54,340 nt of DNA from JACRAO01 sp964490895. GTDB lineage: Bacteria > Bdellovibrionota > UBA1018. This document shows positions 35,184-43,591 of this stretch, piece after piece. Numbering within the stretch: the stretch's first letter is position 1; every line of letters begins with the position of its first letter. A program made the position numbers and the translations under genes. The DNA is taken from contig CAZBEI010000021.1 in the NCBI GenBank assembly GCA_964490895.1, forward strand, positions 1 to 54,340, written 5' to 3'. The notes under the pieces were generated by a model. The model was not told the DNA's origin and did no database searches. It saw only the letters and a list, made by a program, of their open reading frames with translations.

Positions 35184-35951
35184 ATGGAATTAAAAGGAAA
35201 AAAGGCGTTGATTGTAGGAGTGGCTAATGAGCGAAGTTTGGCGTGGGCTATTGCTCGTGCATTGCATAGCCGTGGTGCAGAGGTTGCCTTTACTTATTTT
35301 GGAGAATCCTTGGAAAAGCGAGTGCGCCCCTTGGCAGAAAGCGTACAGGCCTCTCTCATTGAGTCGTGCAACGTAGCACAAGATGGTGAAATCAAGGCTG
35401 TCTTTGAAAAAATAAAAAATCTTTGGGGAACGTTAGACATTTTAGTTCACTCGGTAGCTTTTGCAAATCGCGAAGATCTGGAGGGACGATTTGTCGACAC
35501 TTCGCGCGAAGGATTTAGGTTAGCATTAGATATCAGCGCGTATTCTTTGGTTGCTTTAGCTCATGGGGCAGAACCATTGATGGAAAGTAAGGGAGGCTCT
35601 GTTCTCACACTTTCTTATTATGGAGCACAAAAGGTGATACCTGGTTATAATGTGATGGGAGTGGCCAAGGCCGCTTTAGAATCTTGCGTGCGGTATTTAG
35701 CTTATGATTTAGGAAGTAAAAAAATCAGGGTCAATGCACTTTCTGCAGGTCCAGTCAAAACATTAGCTGCTGCAGGGATTAGAAATTTTAGAGACCTTTT
35801 AACACAGGCGGCCGAAAAAACTCCTCTGCACGAAAATATTACTGCAGAAGATGTTGGGGAAATGGGCGCCTTTCTCTGCGGCGAAGGCGCAAAACACATC
35901 ACAGGCTCTACTTTTTATGTCGACAGTGGCGCACATATCATGGGTTTCTGA
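35184..35951 (+). CDS. fabI: Enoyl-[acyl-carrier-protein] reductase (NADH) FabI
   Basis: A 255-residue short-chain dehydrogenase catalysing the last step of the fatty-acid elongation cycle. The start at 35184 is chosen because AAAGGAG lies 9 bp upstream and MELKGKKALIVGVANERSLAWAIA is the standard FabI beginning; the ATG at 35148 would add 12 residues. The catalytic Tyr-(x6)-Tyr/Lys region reads SYYGAQKVIPGYNVMGVAKAALE, and VNALSAGPVKTLAAAGI is typical. This is the target of triclosan and isoniazid-type inhibitors in other bacteria. It is monocistronic, between a DUF4160 pair and a Fic gene. Confidence 0.95.
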   Translation: MELKGKKALIVGVANERSLAWAIARALHSRGAEVAFTYFGESLEKRVRPLAESVQASLIESCNVAQDGEIKAVFEKIKNLWGTLDILVHSVAFANREDLEGRFVDTSREGFRLALDISAYSLVALAHGAEPLMESKGGSVLTLSYYGAQKVIPGYNVMGVAKAALESCVRYLAYDLGSKKIRVNALSAGPVKTLAAAGIRNFRDLLTQAAEKTPLHENITAEDVGEMGAFLCGEGAKHITGSTFYVDSGAHIMGF

Positions 35952-36007
35952 GTACCGGCCCACCGTTACCCAGTCCGGTGAGTAAGTTCGGAGTTGGGTC
36001 AGTCCAG

Positions 36008-37165
36008 TCACTGACTTGTCTCGCTAACCAAAATATCCATATATTTTTTGTATCCAAACACACGATTGCGCTTTGCTCCCGTCGTCTCTTGGAGAATTCC
36101 TACACCCGTTAAAACATCGATAACTTTTGCCGCCGTAGGTTTGGTTATTTCTAGAGCTTTCACAATTTGGTTGATCGTGAGTACCGGATGATTGGGGAGA
36201 AACTCGAATAAACGAATCGCAGGGATGACGGCCTTTGGTGATGCAAGCAACTTCTTCCGATCCTTTTCAATCAACTGAAATAATTTCTGAGAAGATTGAA
36301 TCGCTTCTTGACCAGCAGTACAAACACCTTCTAAGAAAAAATGAATCCAATTTTCCCAGTCGCCATTTGCCCGAACGGCATCCAAGCGCCGATAGTATTC
36401 CTGTTGATGCCGTTTAAAATGCAAACTCAAATAAAGAAGGCGCGCATCTAGTAATCCCCAGGCCTCTAAAAGTAGAGCAATTAAAAGCCGCCCAAGTCTT
36501 CCATTACCATCTAGGAAGGGATGGATGGTTTCGAATTGAACATGCGCGAATGCAATTCGTATCAGGGGGTGTTCTTTATCTTTTTTGTGCAAATAAGACT
36601 CAAGCTCCTTCATGCAATCTTGCATCTCGGATTGCGGTGGTGGTACAAAATGCGCGTTTCCAGGACGAGTCCCACCGATCCAGTTTTGTGAATTTCGAAA
36701 TTCACCAGGCTTTTTGGATTGGCCACGCACGCCCTTCATGAGCCGCTTATGCATTTCCTTGATCAGGCGAAGAGAAAGTGGCAGCCCTTTGGGGTCTTGA
36801 AGTTGCTTGCGGGCAAATTGGAGAGCATCTAGATAATTACAAACTTCCTCAAGATCAAGACCTGGCTGATTAGGATCAGCCTCATAATTGAATAGGTCCG
36901 CAAGTGTCGCTTGAACTCCTTCAATTTGGGATGAAAGGATGGCCTCCTTACGAACAAAGGCATAGCTGAAAAGATTGGCATTAGGGACCAGAAGAGAGGC
37001 CATTTTAAGCTCAGAAAGACGAGCCGACGCTTCCTGCACAAGTTCTCTGATTTCAGCAGAAACTTCAATTGGGGGGTCAGGCGGTAGGGCCATAGGCACA
37101 AAAGCCTGCACAGCCTCTCCAGCAGTTGTGGTTTCAATGTATCGACCAGTAATTCTTCGTCCCAT
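36008..37165 (-). CDS. Fic-domain protein with N-terminal inhibitory helix and C-terminal winged helix
   Basis: A 385-residue Fic protein. The full active-site motif HPFLDGNGRLGR is present (residues ~218-229), so AMP transfer to hydroxyl side chains is expected. The upstream helix SSQIEGVQATLADL contains the S/T-x3-E-G inhibitory motif of class II Fic proteins, whose glutamate blocks ATP until released. The C-terminal ~65 residues (LTINQIVKALEITKPTAAKVIDVLTGVGIL) form a winged helix that could bind DNA. Two matching operators lie at the start codon, supporting self-repression. It is flanked by other TA-like loci and points toward fabI. Confidence 0.92.
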   Translation of the reverse strand: MGRRITGRYIETTTAGEAVQAFVPMALPPDPPIEVSAEIRELVQEASARLSELKMASLLVPNANLFSYAFVRKEAILSSQIEGVQATLADLFNYEADPNQPGLDLEEVCNYLDALQFARKQLQDPKGLPLSLRLIKEMHKRLMKGVRGQSKKPGEFRNSQNWIGGTRPGNAHFVPPPQSEMQDCMKELESYLHKKDKEHPLIRIAFAHVQFETIHPFLDGNGRLGRLLIALLLEAWGLLDARLLYLSLHFKRHQQEYYRRLDAVRANGDWENWIHFFLEGVCTAGQEAIQSSQKLFQLIEKDRKKLLASPKAVIPAIRLFEFLPNHPVLTINQIVKALEITKPTAAKVIDVLTGVGILQETTGAKRNRVFGYKKYMDILVSETSQ

Positions 37166-37221
37166 TTCATTAGTAAAGCATGCTTTACTAATGAAATCTA
37201 CTAGTAAACTATCCTTTACTA
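37165..37221 (-). promoter_or_regulatory. Twin palindromic operators at the Fic start codon
   Basis: Operator 1 is a perfect 32-bp palindrome (37165-37196) containing TAGTAAA-GCATGC-TTTACTA. Operator 2 (37202-37221) has the same 7-6-7 form, TAGTAAA-CTATCC-TTTACTA. Their centres are 31 bp apart, three turns of DNA, so dimers would lie on one face. Operator 1 touches the Fic ATG. The Fic winged helix is the obvious candidate ligand. Confidence 0.75.
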
Positions 37222-37252
37222 AAAAAAATCCAAGTGACTCTCTCCGGGGTAA

Positions 37253-37444
37253 GCCCCGGAGCCCGACGGTCGTACCGCCCGGTCGTCAGAAGCGGACTCA
37301 CAACTCCTATCACGAAAAGACTGGATTAAAGAAAGACTGCTTGCAGGTTGGCACCCGATTACAGTTTATGAGGAGATTAGATTATCCATTGGGCGTTCTA
37401 GTTTTTACAGATTTTTACATAGGCATGAGCTTTACAGTGCAGGG
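37253..37444 (+). pseudogene. Transposase-like remnant fused in frame to the downstream toxin
   Basis: After a TAA at 37250 one frame is open through 37714. The first ~64 codons include SRKDWIKERLLAGWHPITVY and EEIRLSIGRSSFYRFLHRHE, which resemble helix-turn-helix parts of IS-element transposases (IS21 or IS30-like), though the family is uncertain. No ATG, GTG or TTG occurs in this stretch. A GC-rich hairpin (arms 37242-37249 and 37254-37261, loop TAAG) precedes it. It looks like an insertion-sequence fragment joined to the toxin gene. Confidence 0.45.
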
Positions 37445-37714
37445 ATAAAAATTAGGTGGCGAGTAATTCAAGTAATCATTGATTCTCATTACAAAGAAAA
37501 ACATTCGGGCAGCATTAATGATCAGTTGATTTTGAAGTTAGTTCAAAAACTGAATGGTCGTTTTGAACTGCCTGAATCAACAGTTGGAGAGTTTTCTTAT
37601 TTTGCTACATTAATTGAGCACAACTTAAAACAATATCGGCTGATTTGGCTTCTTGAAGATAAAGCCATCTACATTGGTATTGTAAATGTGTATCGTGACA
37701 AGAGGAGTAAATAA
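37445..37714 (+). CDS. RelE/HigB-like toxin with non-standard start
   Basis: An 89-residue reading frame beginning ATA AAA ATT AGG TGG (IKIRWRVIQVIIDSHYKEKH) and ending YRLIWLLEDKAIYIGIVNVYRDKRSK. The C-terminal half matches the RelE/HigB superfamily of mRNA-cleaving toxins, with the aromatic and basic end they share. The expected ATG appears to have become ATA; the first ordinary start is TTG at 37526, which would leave only 62 residues and lose the first strand and helix. It is followed after 3 bp by an Xre antitoxin. The gene may be weakly expressed or inactive. Confidence 0.6.
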   Translation: MKIRWRVIQVIIDSHYKEKHSGSINDQLILKLVQKLNGRFELPESTVGEFSYFATLIEHNLKQYRLIWLLEDKAIYIGIVNVYRDKRSK

Positions 37715-37717
37715 ATT

Positions 37718-38020
37718 ATGGGTTTTCCAAATGAAAAAGAACTAAAAAGAATAAGAGCTAAATTGGAAGTCATTGAGCCCTCAAGAGTACTTCCGGAAAA
37801 TGCTTCGATGGCAGATCGATTAAAATACCAACTTTGCGAAAAATTTGTTGTTTACCTAATGGAAAATAAGATCTCTCAAGCACAATTAGCACGTCAACTA
37901 AAAGTTGACCCTTCGCGAATCAATGAAATTGTAAAGTACCGCATTGACCTTTATACGATTGATAAGCTGATAGATCTGGCTGAACAGCTGGAGCTTGATT
38001 TTGAGGTGGCCGTTGCGTAA
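37718..38020 (+). CDS. Xre-family antitoxin
   Basis: A 100-residue helix-turn-helix protein. After an N-terminal arm (MGFPNEKELKRIRAKLEVIE) comes an Xre/Cro-type domain: ISQAQLARQLKVDPSRINEIVKYRIDLYTIDKLIDLAEQL. Such antitoxins neutralise HigB/RelE-like toxins and repress their operon. The gene starts 3 bp after the toxin-like frame (toxin-antitoxin order, as in higBA). It is intact even though the toxin start is odd. Confidence 0.85.
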   Translation: MGFPNEKELKRIRAKLEVIEPSRVLPENASMADRLKYQLCEKFVVYLMENKISQAQLARQLKVDPSRINEIVKYRIDLYTIDKLIDLAEQLELDFEVAVA

Positions 38021-38032
38021 AGGGGCTGAAAT

Positions 38033-38431
38033 TCAAAATAAGTCCGTGGCTCTTAGTATTTTATAAAAATAACCCTTTTTTAGAAGCTCTGAGGTGGGTG
38101 GGGCTTTGGTAATCAATACTTTTTGAAGAGTCTTGTTTTTCTTGAGAGGAAATGCTTTGATTTTTTTCTCCACATCTAAAATCACATCAACACCCACTGG
38201 GTTATGGGTGTACTTGAGTTCGCAAAGAGTTAAAACATGATCCTCGCGGTCAAAGAGCAAATCAATTTGTGCTCCACCTTTTTTTTCTTTTTTATAAGAC
38301 TGAAAAAAGGACCCAGCTGTATAACCAATCCCACTAAATCCTAATTTTTCACTTATTTTTGAGGCATGGTAAGCACATAAATATTCAAAAGCTATTCCTA
38401 GCCATGCAGTTGATTTCGTTTTTTCTCCCAA
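38033..38431 (-). pseudogene. C-terminal fragment of an AAA+ ATPase (DUF234-type nuclease-like domain)
   Basis: A 132-residue frame with TTG as first start. AWLGIAFEYLCAYHASKISE, then GGAQIDLLFDREDHVLTLCELKYTH, match the C-terminal domain of the bacterial/archaeal ATPases that carry DUF234, a PD-(D/E)xK-like fold (D, then E-x-K seen as IDLLFD...CELKY). The ~300-residue AAA+ ATPase part is missing; upstream DNA has only a few more open codons. It is either a remnant or, less likely, a free-standing small protein. It is convergent with the Xre antitoxin, 12 bp apart. Confidence 0.65.
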
Positions 38432-38794
38432 TAAAATAAGAGGCCTCTGATTTTTCTTTTTGCATTAAAATAAGGGTATCTATTATAGGTATAGGCTGAA
38501 AATACAATATAAATTCAGCCTATATGCCTCAATCAATGCGATGATAGGCTAAAAATTCATTGGCCCCCGGGTTTGGCACATCTAAAAACAATAAAGGACT
38601 CGGTGGATATTAAGCCACCGAGTCCTTTACAGCCACGGGAACCTCTTCAGTGTGTGTGGGGGGAAGCGGCGGTCCCATGGAATCGTTCTCAAATTTGTAA
38701 GTGATTTATACTGCCGATCATTTTGAGTAGCAATAAGAAAATAATGATTATTGAATAGAGTAATAAAGACCAAAAAGGTCAGGAATTTTAGGAT
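38432..38794. other. Gene-free stretch with two strong stem-loops
   Basis: No convincing gene is seen in these 363 bp. Stem-loop 1 pairs 38490-38500 with 38514-38524 (11 bp, TATAGGCTGAA). Stem-loop 2 pairs 38593-38606 with 38615-38628 (14 bp, AAAGGACTCGGTGG, 8-nt loop). Neither has a good T-run, but both have A-rich or T-rich flanks. Between and after them are short GC-rich patches unlike the rest of the gap. Confidence 0.5.
38593..38628. terminator. 14-bp perfect stem-loop
   Basis: Perfect arms AAAGGACTCGGTGG and CCACCGAGTCCTTT with an 8-nt loop. It could terminate adenosine deaminase transcripts (minus strand) or belong to a small structured RNA. The right arm ends in only three T residues on either strand, so intrinsic termination would be inefficient. 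Confidence 0.4.
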
Positions 38795-39733
38795 TTATAT
38801 GAAGCTATGCTTTAGGGCATTTTCTCGGCATTTTTTAATATCTGCTTGTTTTAGTCCAACTTGGTTTAAACAAACTTTTTCCTCGTAAGGCATCGAATTT
38901 CCAAAGATTCCGGGATCGTCCGTATTGATACAGACTGCAATATTTGATTCTAGTGCTTTTTTAATGGGATGCTCAGAAAGCCTCTTCACAGCCTGTGTGA
39001 TCCAATTGCTTGTGGGACACATTTCTAAACAAATGGAGTTTGACGAAAGAAAGGAGGTCAGTTGAGGGTCTTTATAAAAAGAAATTCCATGTCCTATTCT
39101 TTGGGCACCCAAAAGCGCGATGGCTTGCCAGATGTTTTCGGGTCCACTATCCTCGCCTGCATGGATGGTGATATGGGCTTTGATTTTGATGGCTTTAGCA
39201 AAGGCATTTTCATAAAGCTTACAGGGGTATTTTTTTTCTTGCCCTGCGAGATCTAGTCCTACAAATCGAGCCTTATATTTCAAAAAAAATTCTATTGTTT
39301 TTTCCACTTGTTCCAAGCCATGATCTCTGACTGCAATGCAAATAAGCCCTACTTTTATGGGATACTTTTGCGTTGCTTTTTGAATTCCAGTTTCAAATGC
39401 ATCAAGAATGTCTTCCCAATTCAATGCGTTGTGTTCTGACACAAAGCTAGGGGAATAGCGAAGTTCTACTTGTCTTAAGCCTTCGCTCTGGCAGTCTTCT
39501 ACTGCTTCGTATGCCACTTGTTCTAAAATTTCTGGACTGTCTAAAACAAACTGAAAAAGTTTAAATTTTTCTAAGACTGAATTGAGATTGGGCAAAGGAG
39601 TTTTTAAGATCAATTTTTCTGTAAAGGCGGTGACGCTCGTACTTTGTCCTTCGAGGCCCTTGTTTTGGGCAAGTTTAAGCAGCGTCGCAGGACGAATGGA
39701 GGCATCCAGATGGCGATGGAGCTCTGTGGTCAC
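38795..39733 (-). CDS. add: Adenosine deaminase
   Basis: About 312 residues from the GTG at 39733, preceded by AAAGGAA; an ATG at 39763 would add ten residues before the conserved start. It converts adenosine to inosine with a zinc ion. Visible ligands are HRH in ELHRHLDASIRP, the HAGED block (catalytic glutamate), GHGI and the final NTDDPGIFG aspartates, all intact. This is the purine-salvage ADA rather than adenine deaminase by length and motif. The gene is divergent from the alpha/beta hydrolase gene, 49 bp apart. Confidence 0.93.
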   Translation of the reverse strand: MTTELHRHLDASIRPATLLKLAQNKGLEGQSTSVTAFTEKLILKTPLPNLNSVLEKFKLFQFVLDSPEILEQVAYEAVEDCQSEGLRQVELRYSPSFVSEHNALNWEDILDAFETGIQKATQKYPIKVGLICIAVRDHGLEQVEKTIEFFLKYKARFVGLDLAGQEKKYPCKLYENAFAKAIKIKAHITIHAGEDSGPENIWQAIALLGAQRIGHGISFYKDPQLTSFLSSNSICLEMCPTSNWITQAVKRLSEHPIKKALESNIAVCINTDDPGIFGNSMPYEEKVCLNQVGLKQADIKKCRENALKHSFI

Positions 39734-39782
39734 CTTTTCCTTTCTGCTTCCGGAGAAACCCATTTTGTCATATGGAATATAT

Positions 39783-41330
39783 ATGGCAAAGGTGGATGCT
39801 CGTCAATTTCGAAGTTTTTTCTCTCACCGAGAGAAAGACTTTTTAGTATATACTCCAGACGAGAAATTTTCGGTCTCTCATTTTAATAGTCCAGAAGAGT
39901 TTTTTGCATCCTTTCAAAAACAAACAAAAGCAATGACGGCAACTCATCTTTATAGACCCGATGGTCCTGGTGGTGAGGCTTCTGGTTCGTCGCTTTCTCA
40001 AGAGACTCCGATTACCTTTGTTTTCTTCCCTGGTTTTATGAGTGAGTTTATAGAGACAAAAACTTTTGACGAAATTTTTTCTCAAAAAAAGAAGTCCGCA
40101 TTTCAAAAGGAGATGGGCCATACTTTGATGGAGGATTTTCATTTCGCAAGTTTAGATGCGAAAGGAACCCCTCTTTTTAGAGCATTGCTCTTTAAGACCC
40201 CTCCGTTGTCCTTTAAAACCAGTGGAGATATCCGAGAAAATGCTCAAGATTTTATACAAAGGTTGGAGCGCTTTTTTTCTGCCTACAAAAAAGTTCCAGA
40301 AAATCTTGTTTTCGCTGGATACTCGCGTGGCGCGATGGTGGCCTTGGAGGTTTTAGCTTTAGCTAAGCAAAGAGAGCTTTCTTGGCTTAAAAATGTAAAA
40401 GGATTGGTTTCTTTAGGGGGAGTTCTTTTTGGAACTGAAATTTCGGACGAAATTTTTAATCCCCGCTCTTCGTCTTACAAAGAATTAAAACTACTGAAAA
40501 AGCTCAGAAATGAATTAAAGCCCACTCAAAATTTACAAAATGAGATTTCAGACAGAAGTGAGCTGAAACGATTTTTATGGGAATGGCTGCGCCGTAAGCG
40601 GAAAATTTCTCCAGAAGATCAGGCCATTATTAAAAACAACACAAAAGCTTGGATCAACTTCGTACGATCGATCGGTCAACTTCCGGTGGATTGGAGTTTG
40701 CTCTCGATGCTGCTTTCGGGCTTTAAAAAAGGAGAAGAGACAAATCACAAAGAGACCTTAAGTCTTTTGCTGAAGCTTTTAGGAAAAGAATTTGGATTAA
40801 AAAATTTTATTACAGGTTATTCACAGAATATTTTGAGATTTCAAAAATTTGTGGACGAGCTGGTGGTGGGAGTAGAGCAAATGTCGACTGAGTCACGTTT
40901 GAAATGGTGGAGAGAAAATACCTTGCCCGACCAAGGGATTCGCTACTACGCTATTGCAGCATGCTTTGCTGATCCGGCGATGGATATCAAGCTTGCACAA
41001 CACAGGGCAGAGCATCATCCTAAATTGCCAAAATTATTAGATTACAAGTTTTCGCTCAGAAATTTTAGACATCTGAAAAAAATATCAGGCACCGCACTCA
41101 ACGACTCTCAAGTGTGTATTTCGAAAGCTGTATTTTGGCCAAAACTAATTGAGCACTTAAATCCAAAGCAGGCAGCTTTGGACACTTGTTTGTTGGGCAT
41201 ATTGGGCACTCACCATTGGGGTTTAGCCATCCCGATTGTGATCCAGATGAAAGATCGATCCAAAGATCCATTTCCACGGGTTCCACTTCTCAAGGCACTT
41301 GCAGCAAGTGTTGCTCTCGACCTGCGCTGA
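39783..41330 (+). CDS. Alpha/beta hydrolase-like protein of unknown function
   Basis: 515 residues from the ATG at 39783; the frame is open further upstream, but that part overlaps adenosine deaminase antisense. The nucleophile elbow GYSRG (VFAGYSRGAMVALEVLALAK) sits near residue 180, and the strand ITFVFFPGFMSEFIETKTF fits the oxyanion side of the fold. There is no signal peptide. No family could be named; a lipase or esterase role is only suggested by GxSxG. The next gene, DUF1385, begins 21 bp later in the same direction, so they may be co-transcribed. Confidence 0.65.
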   Translation: MAKVDARQFRSFFSHREKDFLVYTPDEKFSVSHFNSPEEFFASFQKQTKAMTATHLYRPDGPGGEASGSSLSQETPITFVFFPGFMSEFIETKTFDEIFSQKKKSAFQKEMGHTLMEDFHFASLDAKGTPLFRALLFKTPPLSFKTSGDIRENAQDFIQRLERFFSAYKKVPENLVFAGYSRGAMVALEVLALAKQRELSWLKNVKGLVSLGGVLFGTEISDEIFNPRSSSYKELKLLKKLRNELKPTQNLQNEISDRSELKRFLWEWLRRKRKISPEDQAIIKNNTKAWINFVRSIGQLPVDWSLLSMLLSGFKKGEETNHKETLSLLLKLLGKEFGLKNFITGYSQNILRFQKFVDELVVGVEQMSTESRLKWWRENTLPDQGIRYYAIAACFADPAMDIKLAQHRAEHHPKLPKLLDYKFSLRNFRHLKKISGTALNDSQVCISKAVFWPKLIEHLNPKQAALDTCLLGILGTHHWGLAIPIVIQMKDRSKDPFPRVPLLKALAASVALDLR

Positions 41331-41351
41331 TGCTAGGGTAAGAGACCTGTC

Positions 41352-42380
41352 ATGTTACTAAAAATTCTCATGCAATATACGAGTATTGGAGGGCAAGCTG
41401 TCATTGAAGGTGTGATGATGCGTTCTCCCAAGTTTATTGCGATTGCGGTGAGAAAACCTAGCCGAAAAATTGTGATCTACAGCAAGCCTTTTGTCAGCAT
41501 TTCTCAAAAATTTCCAATTTTAAAGAAACCTGTTTTGCGGGGTGTTGTTTTGCTCATGGAGTCTCTCATTCAGGGCATCGAAGCTTTGAGCTTTTCTGCC
41601 AATAAGGCTGGAGATGACGAAGAAAACGGGGAACCTCTTTCTCATTGGGCCATTGCTTTTTCGATTCTCAGTGCTTTTGTGCTTGGAATTGGTCTTTTTG
41701 TGGCGCTTCCTCATTTTCTAACAGCGATTTTAACCAAACACTCCTTTGTGACGCCTCATAATCCACTTTTTCATTTACTGGACGGATTTTTGAAAGTGAT
41801 GATTTTATTGGTTTATGTTTATCTGATTTCACGGATGAAAGACATTCACCGTGTATTTCAGTACCACGGCGCTGAGCATAAATCGATTTACACTTTTGAG
41901 GATGGAGACGATCTCAGTGTTCAAAACGCGAAAAAAAAATCAACGCTTCACCCCCGCTGCGGGACCAGTTTTTTGTTGTTTTTAATCTTAATTAGCATTC
42001 TTATTTTTAGTATTGTTTTCCCGTTTTTTTCTTTTTCTGACCTTTCTTCGAATGTTGTTCTAAATCATACGCTCATGATTGTAGTCAAAATTTTTCTAAT
42101 GGTCCCTATTGCCGGACTTGCTTACGAGTTTATTAAAATTTGTGCTTTTCGAATAAAGAATCCGTTTTTTAAGGCCTTGATTTGGCCTGGCCTGACTTTG
42201 CAACACCTCACCACGAAAGAACCCTCTGATGATCAACTCGAGGTGGGTTTGGCTTCTTTAAAGCAGGTTTTAGCGCTCGAAAAAGGGATTAAACCCCCCG
42301 TCGAGAGCGAGATAGAAATTACAGACTTGGCTGAGCTGGGGCGGATCCAAGTCAAAGTAGCAGAGTTCCCAGAGCTCTAA
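41352..42380 (+). CDS. DUF1385 family membrane protein
   Basis: A 342-residue integral membrane protein. The opening SIGGQAVIEGVMMRSPKFIA is the DUF1385 hallmark, and HGAEHKSIYTFEDGDDLSVQ plus LHPRCGTSFL are the other conserved blocks. Several hydrophobic helices lie at about residues 95-125, 150-165, 205-240 and 245-265. The biochemical function is unknown; the family is widely found next to prfA, as here (6 bp gap). An in-frame ATG at 41370 is an alternative start closer to the conserved block. Confidence 0.92.
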   Translation: MLLKILMQYTSIGGQAVIEGVMMRSPKFIAIAVRKPSRKIVIYSKPFVSISQKFPILKKPVLRGVVLLMESLIQGIEALSFSANKAGDDEENGEPLSHWAIAFSILSAFVLGIGLFVALPHFLTAILTKHSFVTPHNPLFHLLDGFLKVMILLVYVYLISRMKDIHRVFQYHGAEHKSIYTFEDGDDLSVQNAKKKSTLHPRCGTSFLLFLILISILIFSIVFPFFSFSDLSSNVVLNHTLMIVVKIFLMVPIAGLAYEFIKICAFRIKNPFFKALIWPGLTLQHLTTKEPSDDQLEVGLASLKQVLALEKGIKPPVESEIEITDLAELGRIQVKVAEFPEL

Positions 42381-42386
42381 TTTTTT

Positions 42387-43454
42387 ATGTTTGAAAATCT
42401 AGAAGCAGTAGAAAAAAAATATTTAGAAATTGAAAAAAAACTCTCTGAACCAGAGTTGGCCAAGCAACAGAGCGAGTTTAGAAAACTTTCTCAGGAACAC
42501 TCTGGGTTGCAAGAACTGGTCGCAGAATACCGTCTGTACAAAAAAACCTTAGATGAAATCCATTCAAACCAAGAGCTTTTGCAAAGTGCAGATGCCGACA
42601 TTGTTCCATTGGCAAGAGAAGAGTTAAAAAGCTTAGATTTAGAATTACAAAGCATCACTCAAAAACTCCAGATCCTTTTGCTGCCAAAGGACCCCAATGA
42701 TGAAAAGAATGTCATGTTCGAAATTAGAGCGGGAGCTGGTGGTGAAGAGGCCTCTTTGTTTGTAGCAGAGCTTTTTAGAATGTACCAAAGATATGCAGAA
42801 AGACAGGGTTGGAAGGTAGAGCCACTGTCTTTGAGCGCCACAGGATTAGGAGGATTCAAAGAAATCATTGCCATGGTGAGTGGGGTGCGAGTCTACAGCC
42901 GGCTCAAGTGGGAGGGAGGGGTCCATCGTGTGCAAAGAGTGCCTGAGACAGAAGCTCAGGGCCGGATCCACACCTCTACAGTGACCGTCGCAGTTTTGCC
43001 TGAGGCGGAAGAAGTCGATCTTCAGATCAATCCTACAGAACTTAGAATTGATGTCTTTCGATCCGGTGGTGCGGGAGGGCAGAGCGTGAACACCACGGAT
43101 TCGGCTGTGAGAATTACCCATGTTCCATCAGGTTTGGTCGTGGTCTGTCAAGACGAGCGCTCACAACATAAAAATAAAGACAAGGCCATGAAAATTTTGC
43201 GCTCTCGGTTGCTTGAGTCTATGAGAGAAAAAGCCGCTAAAGAGCATTCCGATGCTCGTCGGGTCATGGTGGGTACTGGGGATCGGAGTGAGCGAATTAG
43301 GACCTATAATTTTCCGCAGGGGCGGCTCACCGACCATCGCATTGGGCTTACGCTTTACCAGTTGCCTGAGATCATGGAGGGCAAAGTCGACCCCGTGATT
43401 GAGGCCTTACACACGCATTATCAGGCGGAGGCGTTGCTTCATTTTTCAAGCTAA
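42387..43454 (+). CDS. prfA: Peptide chain release factor 1
   Basis: A 355-residue RF1 that terminates translation at UAA and UAG. The catalytic GGQ motif is in RSGGAGGQSVNTTDSAVRITH, and the class-specific RAGAGGEEASLFVAELFRMY and RIRTYNFPQGRLTDHRI blocks are present. The glutamine of GGQ is normally methylated by PrmC; no prmC gene follows, unlike in many genomes where it is downstream. The gene is preceded by DUF1385 and ends an operon that starts at or before 41352. Confidence 0.97.
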   Translation: MFENLEAVEKKYLEIEKKLSEPELAKQQSEFRKLSQEHSGLQELVAEYRLYKKTLDEIHSNQELLQSADADIVPLAREELKSLDLELQSITQKLQILLLPKDPNDEKNVMFEIRAGAGGEEASLFVAELFRMYQRYAERQGWKVEPLSLSATGLGGFKEIIAMVSGVRVYSRLKWEGGVHRVQRVPETEAQGRIHTSTVTVAVLPEAEEVDLQINPTELRIDVFRSGGAGGQSVNTTDSAVRITHVPSGLVVVCQDERSQHKNKDKAMKILRSRLLESMREKAAKEHSDARRVMVGTGDRSERIRTYNFPQGRLTDHRIGLTLYQLPEIMEGKVDPVIEALHTHYQAEALLHFSS

Positions 43455-43591
43455 CGATTGTGACGAGCATTCCTCATCCTCAAGTCTTTAGGGTGCTTTT
43501 TTAATTTGCCACTCTAATTCTAACCCTAAAAGTGCTGCTATTTTATAAAGTTGTTCTAAATTTTTGTTTAAAATTTTTGGATTTAAAAGCC

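Noticed and set aside
36829..37170. Alternative frame starting at ATGAAATGG inside the Fic operator
   Set aside because: It is antisense-free shadow coding of the Fic gene in another frame, with no domain.
38480..38640. tmRNA, SRP RNA or CRISPR in the hairpin-rich gap
   Set aside because: No tag-peptide frame with a tRNA-Ala-like end, no SRP GGAA loop motif, and no regularly spaced repeats.
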